A stretch of DNA of 28,124 nt from Pseudomonadota bacterium (GTDB lineage Bacteria; Chloroflexota; UBA6077; JAJPHF01), in contig JAJPHF010000037.1 of NCBI GenBank assembly GCA_021325365.1, positions 1 to 28,124 on the forward strand. The letters run 5' to 3'. Each line of letters starts with the position of its first letter. Positions within the stretch are counted from its first letter, which is position 1. Shown piece by piece: positions 7,998 to 15,475 of the stretch. A model generated the notes under the pieces. The model ran no database searches and had not been told where the DNA came from. It saw only the letters and a program-made list of their open reading frames with translations. A program made the position numbers and the translations under genes.

Positions 7998-8714
7998 ATG
8001 CAGGCGGCGGCAGTCGATACGCTTCTGGCCCGGCTGAGGGCGATTGCGAGCGACACCGTGGCGCTCCTCGCCGGGCACCCGGTCACGCGGGCCTGGCTCG
8101 ACGGGACGCTTGACCGCGAGCGCAGCTTCGCGCTCCAGGCACAGGTCTACCACCAGGTCGCCCAGACGGTGCCGCTGCTCCAGCGCAGCGCGGCGACCTG
8201 CGCCGCGTGGGCCGCGGACGAGCCGATGTATGCGGCGCTGGCGGCGCACTATCGGGAACACGCCCACGAAGAGAGCCAGCCGGCGCCTCACGATCAGCTC
8301 CTGCTGGAACGCTTGCGGCGCCAGGGCTTCCCGGTGGACCGGATGCCGCGGCCGTTCCCGCCGCTCCAGGAGGCGCTGGAACGCGCGTGGTGGGCGGCCG
8401 AGCACACCCCGCTCTACGAGCTGGGGCGGGCGTGGGTGAAGGAGGTGGTGAGCCAATACATGTCCGGGCGCGCGACGCGCGCCGCGGCGGGCGCGGGGCC
8501 CGAGGGCGCCGGCGAGGCAGGCGACTTCTACGCGGTCCACGCGACGGCGGACCCGGGGCACAGCGCCGAGAACGCCCGCATCCTGCGCGAGTTGAGCGCG
8601 TACCCGCTCTTCGCGGCGAAGGCCCCCGAGGTGCTGGCGGGCGCCACCGATGCCTACGAGCAGACGCGGCGCTCGCTGGCGTACCTGGAGGGGCTAGCTC
8701 GCCCGAGCCAGTGA
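7998..8714 (+). CDS. Heme-oxygenase-like diiron oxidase/oxygenase (HDO; TenA/PqqC-like fold) candidate
   Basis: A 238-residue, mostly helical protein of the iron-containing redox enzyme group. A metal-ligand pattern is visible: Glu87-x-x-His90 in HYREHAHEE, a possible middle Glu (Glu141 or Glu149 in ELGRAWVKEVV), and His181-x3-Asp185-x2-His188 in HATADPGHSAEN. The E-x2-H and H-x3-D-x2-H spacings match those known for UndA/SznF-type diiron enzymes, which use O2 to cleave or oxidise substrates. This is why I prefer HDO over TenA thiaminase. The ATG at 7998 has GGAGGA six bases upstream. It follows SBP2 on the same strand and ends 5 bp from the convergent histidine kinase. The substrate is unknown. 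Confidence 0.7.
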   Translation: MQAAAVDTLLARLRAIASDTVALLAGHPVTRAWLDGTLDRERSFALQAQVYHQVAQTVPLLQRSAATCAAWAADEPMYAALAAHYREHAHEESQPAPHDQLLLERLRRQGFPVDRMPRPFPPLQEALERAWWAAEHTPLYELGRAWVKEVVSQYMSGRATRAAAGAGPEGAGEAGDFYAVHATADPGHSAENARILRELSAYPLFAAKAPEVLAGATDAYEQTRRSLAYLEGLARPSQ

Positions 8715-8719
8715 TCGGG

Positions 8720-10348
8720 TCAGCCGGCCTCGGCGATGGGCAGATTCACCGTCACGCGGGTGCCGCGCCCCTCGGCGCTCTCGATGGCCGTTTGCCCGCC
8801 GTGCCGGAGGACGGTGTCGTAGACGCGCGTGAGCCCAAAGCCATTGCCGGTCGGGCGGCGCGTGGTGAAAAACGGATCGGTGCAGCGCTCCCGCACCTCG
8901 GCGGACATCCCGACGCCGTCGTCCGTCACGCTGAACTCGACGTGGTCATCCGTCCGCGCCGTGCGGACCACGATCGTGCCACCCCGCGGCAGCGCCTGCA
9001 CGGCGTTGCTGAGCAGCTCTCCTGCCATCTCGCGTAGCTCGCTCGGGCTACCGTACACGGCGGGAACCGGCTGCGTTTCCACGGACATGCGGATTGGGCG
9101 GTCCGGCGCGGGCCGGTGCGCCTCGCGGGCCGCCTCGACCGCCTCCACGGCGATCTGGTTCACGTCCACGCTGGTCCAGGCGCCGACCAGCGCGGGGCGG
9201 GCGAAGCGGTGGACCTCCCGCACGGCGTCGGCGATGCGGTTGGCGGCGTCCCGGATCGGCTCCAGCAACACCCGCTGCTCGGGCTGCGCGCCCTCCTCCA
9301 GCAGCATCTCGGCGTTGCCGAGCACGACGGCGAGAGGGCTATTCAGGTGGTGAGCCAGGCCGGACCCGATCTCGGACAACAGGCGCATCTTCTCCATGCG
9401 GACGGCCTGGGCGTCCGCCTGTCGGTCCATGGAGAGGTCGCGGATCACGCCGCGGACCACCGGCCCGTCGGGCTGCGGCAACGCCTGCAGGTTGACGCGC
9501 ACCGGGATCAATCGCCCGTCGCGCCGAAGCAGCGAGGCGTCGAAGTGGACCGGAGCGCCCTGGAACACCCGCTCGCGCAAGGGGATCAGCGCCTGTGACT
9601 CGTCCACGCCCGGCGGGAGCGGGATCAAGTCCACGAGTCGGAGCTGGAGGAGGTCCTGGCGCGAGTACCCCAGGATGCGGCAGGCAGCCTCGTCGGCGTC
9701 GATGATCTGACCCCGGCGGGTCACGGTCACGAAGTCGCCGGCCTGCGCGACGGGCGGGCGCCAGGCCGGATCGAGGACCGCCAGCTCCTGCGCGCGGGCG
9801 CGCAGGGCCGCGCTCTCGTGCACCGCGCCCAGCCGGGCGGCCGCCAGATCCGCGAGCACTTGCAGCGCACACTGATCGGCGTCCGCAAACGGCGGATCGT
9901 CGGGACCGCGCGCCACCGCCACCGCGCCCAGGACCAGCCCCTCGGGGATACGGATCGGCACGGCAAGCACGCTGCCCGCGCCCGCGAGGCCCGGCGTGTC
10001 GCCCTCGCAGCAACCCTCCCCACCCGCGACGGCCAGGACGGCCTCGCCCCTCTGGACGACCTGACCGAGCACACCCGCGCCGCTCGGCTGCCGTGCGCCG
10101 ACGTGCGGAGCGGCGGGGCCCACCGCGTGGTGCAGCACCAGCCAGCGCGGATCGGCGTCGAGCAGCGCCAGGCGGGCGTCGCGAGCTTCGAGGATCTCGG
10201 CCGCCTGCTCGACAACCAGGGCGCCGACATCGGCGGTAAACGGCTGGCTGGCGATCCGGCTGGTCGCGGCCGCCACCGCCTGCAGCCGCGCCGTGGCAGA
10301 AGGCCGCGCGCAACCTATCGACCGATCAGCCTGGCACGGTATGCTCAA
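8720..10348 (-). CDS. Orphan sensor histidine kinase with GAF and PAS domains
   Basis: A 542-residue soluble sensor kinase with no membrane segment visible. An N-terminal GAF-like domain spans about 25-180 and a PAS domain about 205-310 (DEAACRILGYSRQDLL, then RRDGRLIPVRV). A HisKA helix around SEIGSGLAHHLNSPLAVVLG carries the likely phospho-His333. The HATPase domain has the N-box ELLSNAVQAL (Asn448), G1 DDGVGM (476-481), F-box DPFFTT and G2 GNGFGL. The residue after the phospho-His is His334, where Glu or Asp is usual. The start is a TTG at 10348 with GAGGA eight bases upstream on this strand. No response regulator is adjacent. It lies between SBP genes, so regulation of those genes is plausible but not shown. 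Confidence 0.86.
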   Translation of the reverse strand: MSIPCQADRSIGCARPSATARLQAVAAATSRIASQPFTADVGALVVEQAAEILEARDARLALLDADPRWLVLHHAVGPAAPHVGARQPSGAGVLGQVVQRGEAVLAVAGGEGCCEGDTPGLAGAGSVLAVPIRIPEGLVLGAVAVARGPDDPPFADADQCALQVLADLAAARLGAVHESAALRARAQELAVLDPAWRPPVAQAGDFVTVTRRGQIIDADEAACRILGYSRQDLLQLRLVDLIPLPPGVDESQALIPLRERVFQGAPVHFDASLLRRDGRLIPVRVNLQALPQPDGPVVRGVIRDLSMDRQADAQAVRMEKMRLLSEIGSGLAHHLNSPLAVVLGNAEMLLEEGAQPEQRVLLEPIRDAANRIADAVREVHRFARPALVGAWTSVDVNQIAVEAVEAAREAHRPAPDRPIRMSVETQPVPAVYGSPSELREMAGELLSNAVQALPRGGTIVVRTARTDDHVEFSVTDDGVGMSAEVRERCTDPFFTTRRPTGNGFGLTRVYDTVLRHGGQTAIESAEGRGTRVTVNLPIAEAG

Positions 10349-10440
10349 GGGCAGCGTCCTCGCGGCGTTGGCCGAGCCCTCCCTCGCCCCAACATGGTTC
10401 GTCGCGCGCCAGGTGTCCGGCCGGTCGGACGCTGGGAGTC

Positions 10441-10472
10441 TTCGGAGATTCTCGCTATCAGTTTATACTGAT
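10441..10472 (+). promoter_or_regulatory. Candidate promoter/operator upstream of SBP3
   Basis: An AT-richer patch in the divergent kinase-SBP3 gap has TATACT at 10464-10469, with a weak -35 (TTCGGA, 10441-10446) at 17-bp spacing. The -10 box is embedded in a perfect dyad, ATCAGT/ACTGAT, at 10457-10462 and 10467-10472. The dyad could bind a repressor or be chance. It would give a leader of about 35 nt before the ATG at 10512. Confidence 0.4.
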
Positions 10473-10511
10473 TGGGAAGTCGCCATCCATTTTTCGGCCT
10501 CGGTGGAGTGA

Positions 10512-11624
10512 ATGCCGAGCACACGCCCAAGCCTGCGTCGGCGCCTGCCGCTACTTCTCGGCGCCAGCCTGCTTTGGTTGGGCCTCGCCTGCGGGCAGCC
10601 AGCCACGCGCGAAGGCCCCGCCGCCACCAGCCCGCCCGCCAGCACCCCCGCCGGCAGCCCCACGCCCGCCGCCACGCCGACACCGGCGCCGCTGGCGACC
10701 GTGCGGCTGGGCATTCCGCAGGGGCTGGCCCTGCCGCTGATCCTAGCCGTGGAGCGCGGCTACTTTCAAGAGGAAGGCATCGATCCGCAGCGCGTGGAGT
10801 TCGCGAGCGCGGCCGATGCCATGCCGCCACTCAGCACCGGAGAGCTGGACGCCGGCATCGGCTCGTACAGCGCCGCCTTCTTCAACGCGCTCGCGCGGGG
10901 CATCCGCCTCGATCTGGTCCTCGACGCCGCGCACCTGGAGGCGGGCTCGGCCGGCCTGCCGCTGATGGTGCCCAACGGCTCCGCCGTGGCGGCCGGCGCG
11001 GACCTGACCGCCCTGCGCGGTCAGCGGGTCGGGCAGCCCGCGCGCGGGGTGATCACCGAGTGGGCGCTCGACCGCATGCTGGCGGAGGCAGGGCTGGGGC
11101 TGGACGACACGGAGTCGGTCTTCATGCCGTTCCCGGACATGCTCGGCGCCCTGGCCACCGGGCAGCTTCAAGGAGCGGTCCTGCCGGAGCCGTTTGCCAC
11201 GCTCAGCGAGATGCGGGGCGTGGCGACCCGCGCGCGCGAAACCGGCGACTACCTGCCCGGCGCCCAGCTCGCCGTCGTCCTCTTCTCGGACCGCTTCGCG
11301 CGCGAGCGCCAGGATGCCGCGGACCGCTGGGCCGTCGCCTACCTGCGGGGCGGCCGCGACTATATGGACGCGATCGAGAACGGCCGCGACCGGGAGGCGG
11401 TGATGGCGCTGCTGGCGCGCGCCAGCAACCTCGACCCCCAGGTGCTCGACCGCATGGGCCACTACCCCATGGCGCGGGATGGGCGCATCAACCTCGATAC
11501 CACGCTGGCCATGCTCGACTGGATGGTCCAGCGCGGCTACGTGGGGCAGAAGCCGGACGTCGCCTCCCTCGTGGACCCACGGTTTGCGGAGTACGCCCGC
11601 CAGACGCTGGACAGCCGGCGCTAG
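10512..11624 (+). CDS. NMT1/THI5-like ABC substrate-binding lipoprotein (SBP3)
   Basis: A 370-residue exported binding lipoprotein. A short Arg-rich N-region precedes a hydrophobic core ending in LGLAC (Cys27), then a Pro/Thr/Ala linker (about 28-61). The binding domain opens with ATVRLGIPQGLALPLILA. Landmarks are ERGYFQEEGIDPQRVEF, FNALARGIRLD, LRGQRVGQPARG, FPDMLGALATGQLQGAVLPEPF and YLRGGRDYMDAI. The ATG has GGAG at 10505-10508, rather close. The gene stands alone on this strand. Its TAG overlaps the stop of the convergent PaaK-like gene in a shared CTAG at 11621-11624. The ligand is unknown. Confidence 0.9.
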   Translation: MPSTRPSLRRRLPLLLGASLLWLGLACGQPATREGPAATSPPASTPAGSPTPAATPTPAPLATVRLGIPQGLALPLILAVERGYFQEEGIDPQRVEFASAADAMPPLSTGELDAGIGSYSAAFFNALARGIRLDLVLDAAHLEAGSAGLPLMVPNGSAVAAGADLTALRGQRVGQPARGVITEWALDRMLAEAGLGLDDTESVFMPFPDMLGALATGQLQGAVLPEPFATLSEMRGVATRARETGDYLPGAQLAVVLFSDRFARERQDAADRWAVAYLRGGRDYMDAIENGRDREAVMALLARASNLDPQVLDRMGHYPMARDGRINLDTTLAMLDWMVQRGYVGQKPDVASLVDPRFAEYARQTLDSRR

Positions 11625-13144
11625 CCGCGACCGGAGCCCGCGCCGTCGCCGGGCGGCCGGCGCTCGTCCACCGGAGGATCACCCGGATTGCGCACGCGGC
11701 GGCGCTGTTTCAGCCCGCGGCTGAACCATCCGGCGGGCACCAGCTCGATCTCCAGCGCTAGCCGGCCGGCCGTCGAGTGGTACGCATCGCGGAACTCGGA
11801 GTTCACCGCCAGCAGCCCCGCGAGTAGCTCGCTCTGGAAGCGCTCGCGCACGGCGTCCGTTGCCTCGACCCCCTCGCGCAGCTCCACCGTCATGTGCAGG
11901 GTAGCCCGCCCGTCGGCATCGGTCGAGGCGCCCAGCTCGAAGTTGCCGCTGCTCAGCGCGTGCAGCGCGTCCCCTTCCAGGACGTGGGCGACGTGGTGGA
12001 CCGAAACGTTGGCCCGCTGGACGATCACCGCGTCGCTGCGGCCGAAGACGTACAGGAGGGGGCGGGGGCTCAGCGCCTCCGGGCCGAGGCCGCGCGCGCG
12101 TAGCTCGGCCAGCAGGTCGTACCCGTGCTCGCGGCAGCACTCTTGCACGGCGTCGGGGGTCAGCAGGCCGCCGCAATCGTGCGTGTTGTAGCGGACGAGC
12201 GGCACCGGCCCGGCCTTCGTAAGCAGGATCTCGCCATCCTCGACCTCCAGGAACGCGCGGCTTGGGTCGTACTGGTGGATCGACGGCAGGACCGTGCTCC
12301 CGAAGAGGGCTTCCGCGAGGGCGGGGCGCTGCACGCACAGCTGGCGGAGCAGCAGGCAGAGGCGCGTCTCATACCCGATGAGGCCGCCGGCCTCGGCCGA
12401 CACGAACAGGCCCACGAAGCCCTCCAGCCGGTCCGGGTCCCTGCCCAGCCCCTGGAGGATCCGCTCCCGCCGCTCCTGCGACAGCCATTCGCCCCCCATC
12501 AGTGCGCCCGCGTTGAGCGCGCGCCAGTCGATGCCGCGCCGCGCACCCTCCGCGAGGATTACCGGCAGCGCGGTGCCGGTGAAGATGGTCTGGTCGTACT
12601 GGGTGCTGAGCTGCTCGACGAAGCGCAGCACGGCTGCCGGGTCCGGCCCCGGTGTGACGACCGTGCCCTCGATCCCCGGCTGGGAGAACAGGCGCTGGCC
12701 GACCTCGGCCATTAGCGTGCCCGCCACCCAGGCGCCGAGGGGGATCCCGATGATGAGCAGCGTCCGCCGCTCGCCGATGCGGAAGTGCTCCTCCAGCACC
12801 TCCCGGAAGGCCGCCACCATGGCGGCGTCCTGCTCGGGCCAGCGCGGCCAGAGGGTGGCCGCGCCGGACGACCCCGAGCTGAGGGTCACGAAGTAGGCTT
12901 GCGCCACGTCGCCGCGCAGGCTGCGCTGATCGATCGGGTAGCGCGCCAGGTAGCTGTCCTTGTCCATGACCGGCAGGGCGCGAAAGTCCGCGCGATCGTT
13001 GAGGCGGGCCGGATCGTACCCGGCCTGGCGCAGAAAGGCCCCGTAGGCGGGCGCCTGGGCGGCGGCTTCCTGGGCGATCCGCAGCGCCTGGACCTCGGCC
13101 TGCCGTTGCAGCAGCGGATCGAGCTGAGGGAGGGCCTGATTCAT
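11621..13144 (-). CDS. Phenylacetate-CoA ligase (PaaK)-like AMP-dependent ligase
   Basis: A 507-residue protein resembling PaaK-type adenylate-forming enzymes, which activate carboxylic acids with ATP, often to CoA thioesters. It shows the P-loop-like LSSGSSGAATLWPRW at 88-102 (PaaK usually has SSGTTGKPT, so the Lys is absent), NAGALMGGEWLS near 211-222, VRYNTHDCGGL near 317-327 (compare the family's YRTxD), and GRSDAVIVQRANV at 368-380. The ATG at 13144 lies 8 bases after the stop of the upstream decarboxylase-like gene, suggesting translational coupling; the longer in-frame start would overlap that gene. It is last in the SBP4 operon. The specific acid is unknown, and the P-loop change leaves activity uncertain. 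Confidence 0.77.
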   Translation of the reverse strand: MNQALPQLDPLLQRQAEVQALRIAQEAAAQAPAYGAFLRQAGYDPARLNDRADFRALPVMDKDSYLARYPIDQRSLRGDVAQAYFVTLSSGSSGAATLWPRWPEQDAAMVAAFREVLEEHFRIGERRTLLIIGIPLGAWVAGTLMAEVGQRLFSQPGIEGTVVTPGPDPAAVLRFVEQLSTQYDQTIFTGTALPVILAEGARRGIDWRALNAGALMGGEWLSQERRERILQGLGRDPDRLEGFVGLFVSAEAGGLIGYETRLCLLLRQLCVQRPALAEALFGSTVLPSIHQYDPSRAFLEVEDGEILLTKAGPVPLVRYNTHDCGGLLTPDAVQECCREHGYDLLAELRARGLGPEALSPRPLLYVFGRSDAVIVQRANVSVHHVAHVLEGDALHALSSGNFELGASTDADGRATLHMTVELREGVEATDAVRERFQSELLAGLLAVNSEFRDAYHSTAGRLALEIELVPAGWFSRGLKQRRRVRNPGDPPVDERRPPGDGAGSGRG

Positions 13145-13152
13145 ACTGGATT

Positions 13153-14142
13153 CTAGACGTTCTCGTCCGCGCCGCCCGCGTCGCCCAGGTCGGTGTCGAC
13201 GAACAGGTCGTCGAGCGGCATGGTGCGGCCGATGAGGCCCTGCTGGTGGACGTAGCGTTGGATCGTCTCCAGGTTGCGGCGGTTCGTCGCCGTCAGGCCG
13301 TACTCCCAGGGGTCGGGACCGAGCAGTGCGCGCTCCTCCTCCCAAGCCGTGCGCATCCAGGCCAGTGGGACCATGCGCGGGTTCGCGGCCCGCTTGTAGG
13401 CGAGCTGCTTGGCCCGCTCGAACGCCTTTACCAGCTCGGTGGCCGCCCAGGGATGGCGGTCCACGATCTCGCGGCGGATGGCCGTGACATGCATGATCGG
13501 GAAGATGCCGGTCTGCTGAAAGTACTCGCGCTCGAGCTGCGGGTAGTTCGGGAACAGCCGCGCCACGCGCGGGTCGCCGACCACGATCGGCCGCGGGATG
13601 GCGGGCGAGATCATCGCCGGCAGCTCGCCCTCGGCCAGCATCGTGTCCAGGTCCTTACCCGCCGGCGCCATCTCGATCCGCAGGCCCGGCGGCGGCTCGA
13701 ACTCCACGTCCTCGCTGCGCTCGACCACCCACGTGATCGACTGGTGGGGCACGCCGTAGTGCTCCTCCAGGATGCCGCGCAGCCAGATGTTGCCGGCCGG
13801 CTGGAAGTTCGTGCCGCCCACCCGCTTGCCGATCAAGTCCTGGGGCGTCGTGATCCCCGCTGCCGTGTTGACGAAGGCGAAGCCGTGGCGGAAGCGGCGG
13901 TGCAGGAAGACGGGCAGCGCGGTAATCGGCGCGTCGCGGTAGCGCGCCATCAAGTAGGCGCCGACGTTCAGCTCGCAGACGTCGAACTCCAGCTTGCGCG
14001 CCATGCGCCAGTGGCGCTCGCGCGAGCCCATCGCCGTGAGCATCGTTAGCTCGATCCCGTCGGGGGCGACCAGGCCATCGGTGAGCGCTCGCACGATGTC
14101 GTAGTTGCCGCAGGCGACGGTCAGCTTCAGCTTTTCTGCCAT
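13153..14142 (-). CDS. 4,5-dihydroxyphthalate decarboxylase-like protein (SBP-fold, no signal peptide)
   Basis: A 329-residue protein that closely follows the family annotated as 4,5-dihydroxyphthalate decarboxylase, a periplasmic-binding-protein fold used as an enzyme in phthalate breakdown. Landmarks are the N-terminal KLTVACGNYDIVRALTDGLV, FDVCELNVGAYLMARYRD, PVFLHRRFRHGFAFVN (78-92), DLIGKRVGG, RGILEEHYGV, and YFQQTGIFPIMHV (208-219). There is no signal peptide or lipobox, so it should be cytoplasmic, unlike the lipoproteins around it. The ATG at 14142 has GAAGGGA upstream and lies 21 bases after the SBP4 stop. A PaaK-like ligase follows. Many members of this family have no proven activity, so decarboxylation is family-based inference. 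Confidence 0.83.
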   Translation of the reverse strand: MAEKLKLTVACGNYDIVRALTDGLVAPDGIELTMLTAMGSRERHWRMARKLEFDVCELNVGAYLMARYRDAPITALPVFLHRRFRHGFAFVNTAAGITTPQDLIGKRVGGTNFQPAGNIWLRGILEEHYGVPHQSITWVVERSEDVEFEPPPGLRIEMAPAGKDLDTMLAEGELPAMISPAIPRPIVVGDPRVARLFPNYPQLEREYFQQTGIFPIMHVTAIRREIVDRHPWAATELVKAFERAKQLAYKRAANPRMVPLAWMRTAWEEERALLGPDPWEYGLTATNRRNLETIQRYVHQQGLIGRTMPLDDLFVDTDLGDAGGADENV

Positions 14143-14163
14143 GACCGAGATCCCTTCTGGCGG

Positions 14164-15261
14164 CTATCGCACCTGGGGCACCGCGGCGTCGAGGTACTTG
14201 TACTCCACGAAGTTCGCCAGGTCGGCCTTGCTTTGCACCAGGCCCTCCTGCGCCCAGAAGTCCTGCTGGCGATTCAGGTCGTCCAGGTCGATGCGGTTGT
14301 TCGGCGGGGCGCCCGAATCGACCGCCTGGGCCAGCACCTCGACGGGGATGTTCGTCCAGCGGCTGACGATCTCGGTCACGGCAGGGTCTACCAGCTTGTG
14401 ATCGCGCTGGGCGCCCTGGAAGTCGCGCATGCCTTTCATGAAGCCGACCAGGAAGGCGGTCACCGCGGCGTCGCCGCGGCCGAGGAGGCTCGGCCCGGCC
14501 AGCATGATCGACGCCTCGTCCTGCCACACCATGCCCTGCACGTCGAGCGGCCGCGAGCCGACGCCACGCGTCTCGATGAGGACCGGGAACGGCTCGACGA
14601 CGGCCGCGGCGTCGAGCCCGCCGTTCGCCAGCGCCGCCGCGCTGTCGGGCATGCTGAGCCGCTGCACGTCCACGTCCTGGAGCGTCATGCCGTTCTGATA
14701 GAGCACGCGCCGCATCGTGAGGTCGATGGGCGAGCCCTCGACCATGAAGCTGATGCGTTTGCCCTTCAGGTCCGGGACCGCGTGGATCTGGTCGGCCAGG
14801 TCCTTGCGGACCATCAGCTGGGTGCCGTTGTAGCTAATCGACGCTACCGTCTTGATGTCGACGGCGCGCGCCAGCGCGTTGAACAGCGCGGGGCCCGGCG
14901 TGCCGTGGCCGGCCTCGAGCTGGCCGGCCGAGAGCGCCGGGGGCATGAGCGCCCCCGAGTCGAACGATTGCATGTCCAGGTCGATGCCCTGCTCGGTGAA
15001 GTAGCCGCGCTCCTGGGCGAGGTACATCGCCGCCGACGCGACGATGGGCACGTAGCCGTAGCGGATCGACTGCCGTTGCGGCGGGGTCGTGGGCGCGGCC
15101 GACGTGGAGGCGGGCGCCTGTGCCGCGGGCGCTTGGGCCGCGGGCGCCGGCGCGGCCGGCGTCGACGCGGCGCTGGGCGTCGGCGCGGCGGCCGGGCCCG
15201 CGCACGCCGTGGCGACCAGAAGCTGCGCCGCCACGAGCCAGACAGAGACTCTCCGCCGCAT
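14164..15261 (-). CDS. NMT1/THI5-like ABC substrate-binding lipoprotein (SBP4)
   Basis: A 365-residue exported binding lipoprotein and the first gene of a three-gene minus-strand operon. The N-terminus MRRRVSVWLVAAQLLVATAC gives a lipidated Cys20. A strongly repetitive Ala/Pro/Gln linker runs to about residue 63 and includes two PAAQA units. The binding domain begins at SIRYGYVPIV, with ERGYFTEQGIDLDMQSF, FNALARAVDIKTV, LKGKRISFMVEG and ALANGGLDAAAVVEPF. GGGGAGG sits just upstream of the ATG. The next two genes, a decarboxylase-like and a ligase-like protein, follow with gaps of 21 and 8 bases. Ligand uptake for that pathway is a reasonable inference. Confidence 0.91.
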   Translation of the reverse strand: MRRRVSVWLVAAQLLVATACAGPAAAPTPSAASTPAAPAPAAQAPAAQAPASTSAAPTTPPQRQSIRYGYVPIVASAAMYLAQERGYFTEQGIDLDMQSFDSGALMPPALSAGQLEAGHGTPGPALFNALARAVDIKTVASISYNGTQLMVRKDLADQIHAVPDLKGKRISFMVEGSPIDLTMRRVLYQNGMTLQDVDVQRLSMPDSAAALANGGLDAAAVVEPFPVLIETRGVGSRPLDVQGMVWQDEASIMLAGPSLLGRGDAAVTAFLVGFMKGMRDFQGAQRDHKLVDPAVTEIVSRWTNIPVEVLAQAVDSGAPPNNRIDLDDLNRQQDFWAQEGLVQSKADLANFVEYKYLDAAVPQVR

Positions 15262-15272
15262 GGATCCTCCCC

Positions 15273-15290
15273 GGGCGCCGCGCGGCGCCC
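15273..15290. repeat. Perfect 18-bp GC palindrome in the SBP4 leader
   Basis: GGGCGCCGCGCGGCGCCC is a perfect palindrome only a few bases upstream of the SBP4 ribosome-binding site on the minus strand. If transcribed in the leader it could pair and hide that site; as DNA it could be an operator. It may also simply reflect the high G+C content. Confidence 0.4.
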
Positions 15291-15368
15291 CTCGCCGATC
15301 ACTTGTGGAGCAGACACCCGGACCCTGGTAACGCCAGCAGCCGGCCGGCCGTGAGTCGGGTAGTCTTT

Positions 15369-15418
15369 AGTATAGGGGACGCGAGGAGTTGGATAAATTC
15401 GGGCAGACTCGCTATGCT
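15369..15418. promoter_or_regulatory. Candidate overlapping divergent promoters for SBP4 (-) and SBP5 (+)
   Basis: The forward candidate is TTGGAT (15389-15394) and TATGCT (15413-15418), 18 bp apart, leading to SBP5 at 15476. The reverse candidate is the complement of 15392-15397 (TTTATC) and of 15369-15374 (TATACT), 17 bp apart, leading to SBP4 at 15261. The two -35 boxes overlap, so the promoters could be mutually exclusive or share one regulator site. The -35 matches are weak. The patch is noticeably AT-richer than its surroundings. Confidence 0.4.
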
Positions 15419-15475
15419 GCTGCCAACCCCACCGGCCCGCGGGCGTCCCCCGGCAACCAGCAGAGGTGAGTGAGC

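Noticed and set aside
7998..8714. TenA thiaminase assignment, tempting because the SBPs resemble THI5/NMT1
   Set aside because: The conserved Glu/His and His-Asp-His metal pattern fits diiron HDO proteins, and no other thiamine gene is nearby.
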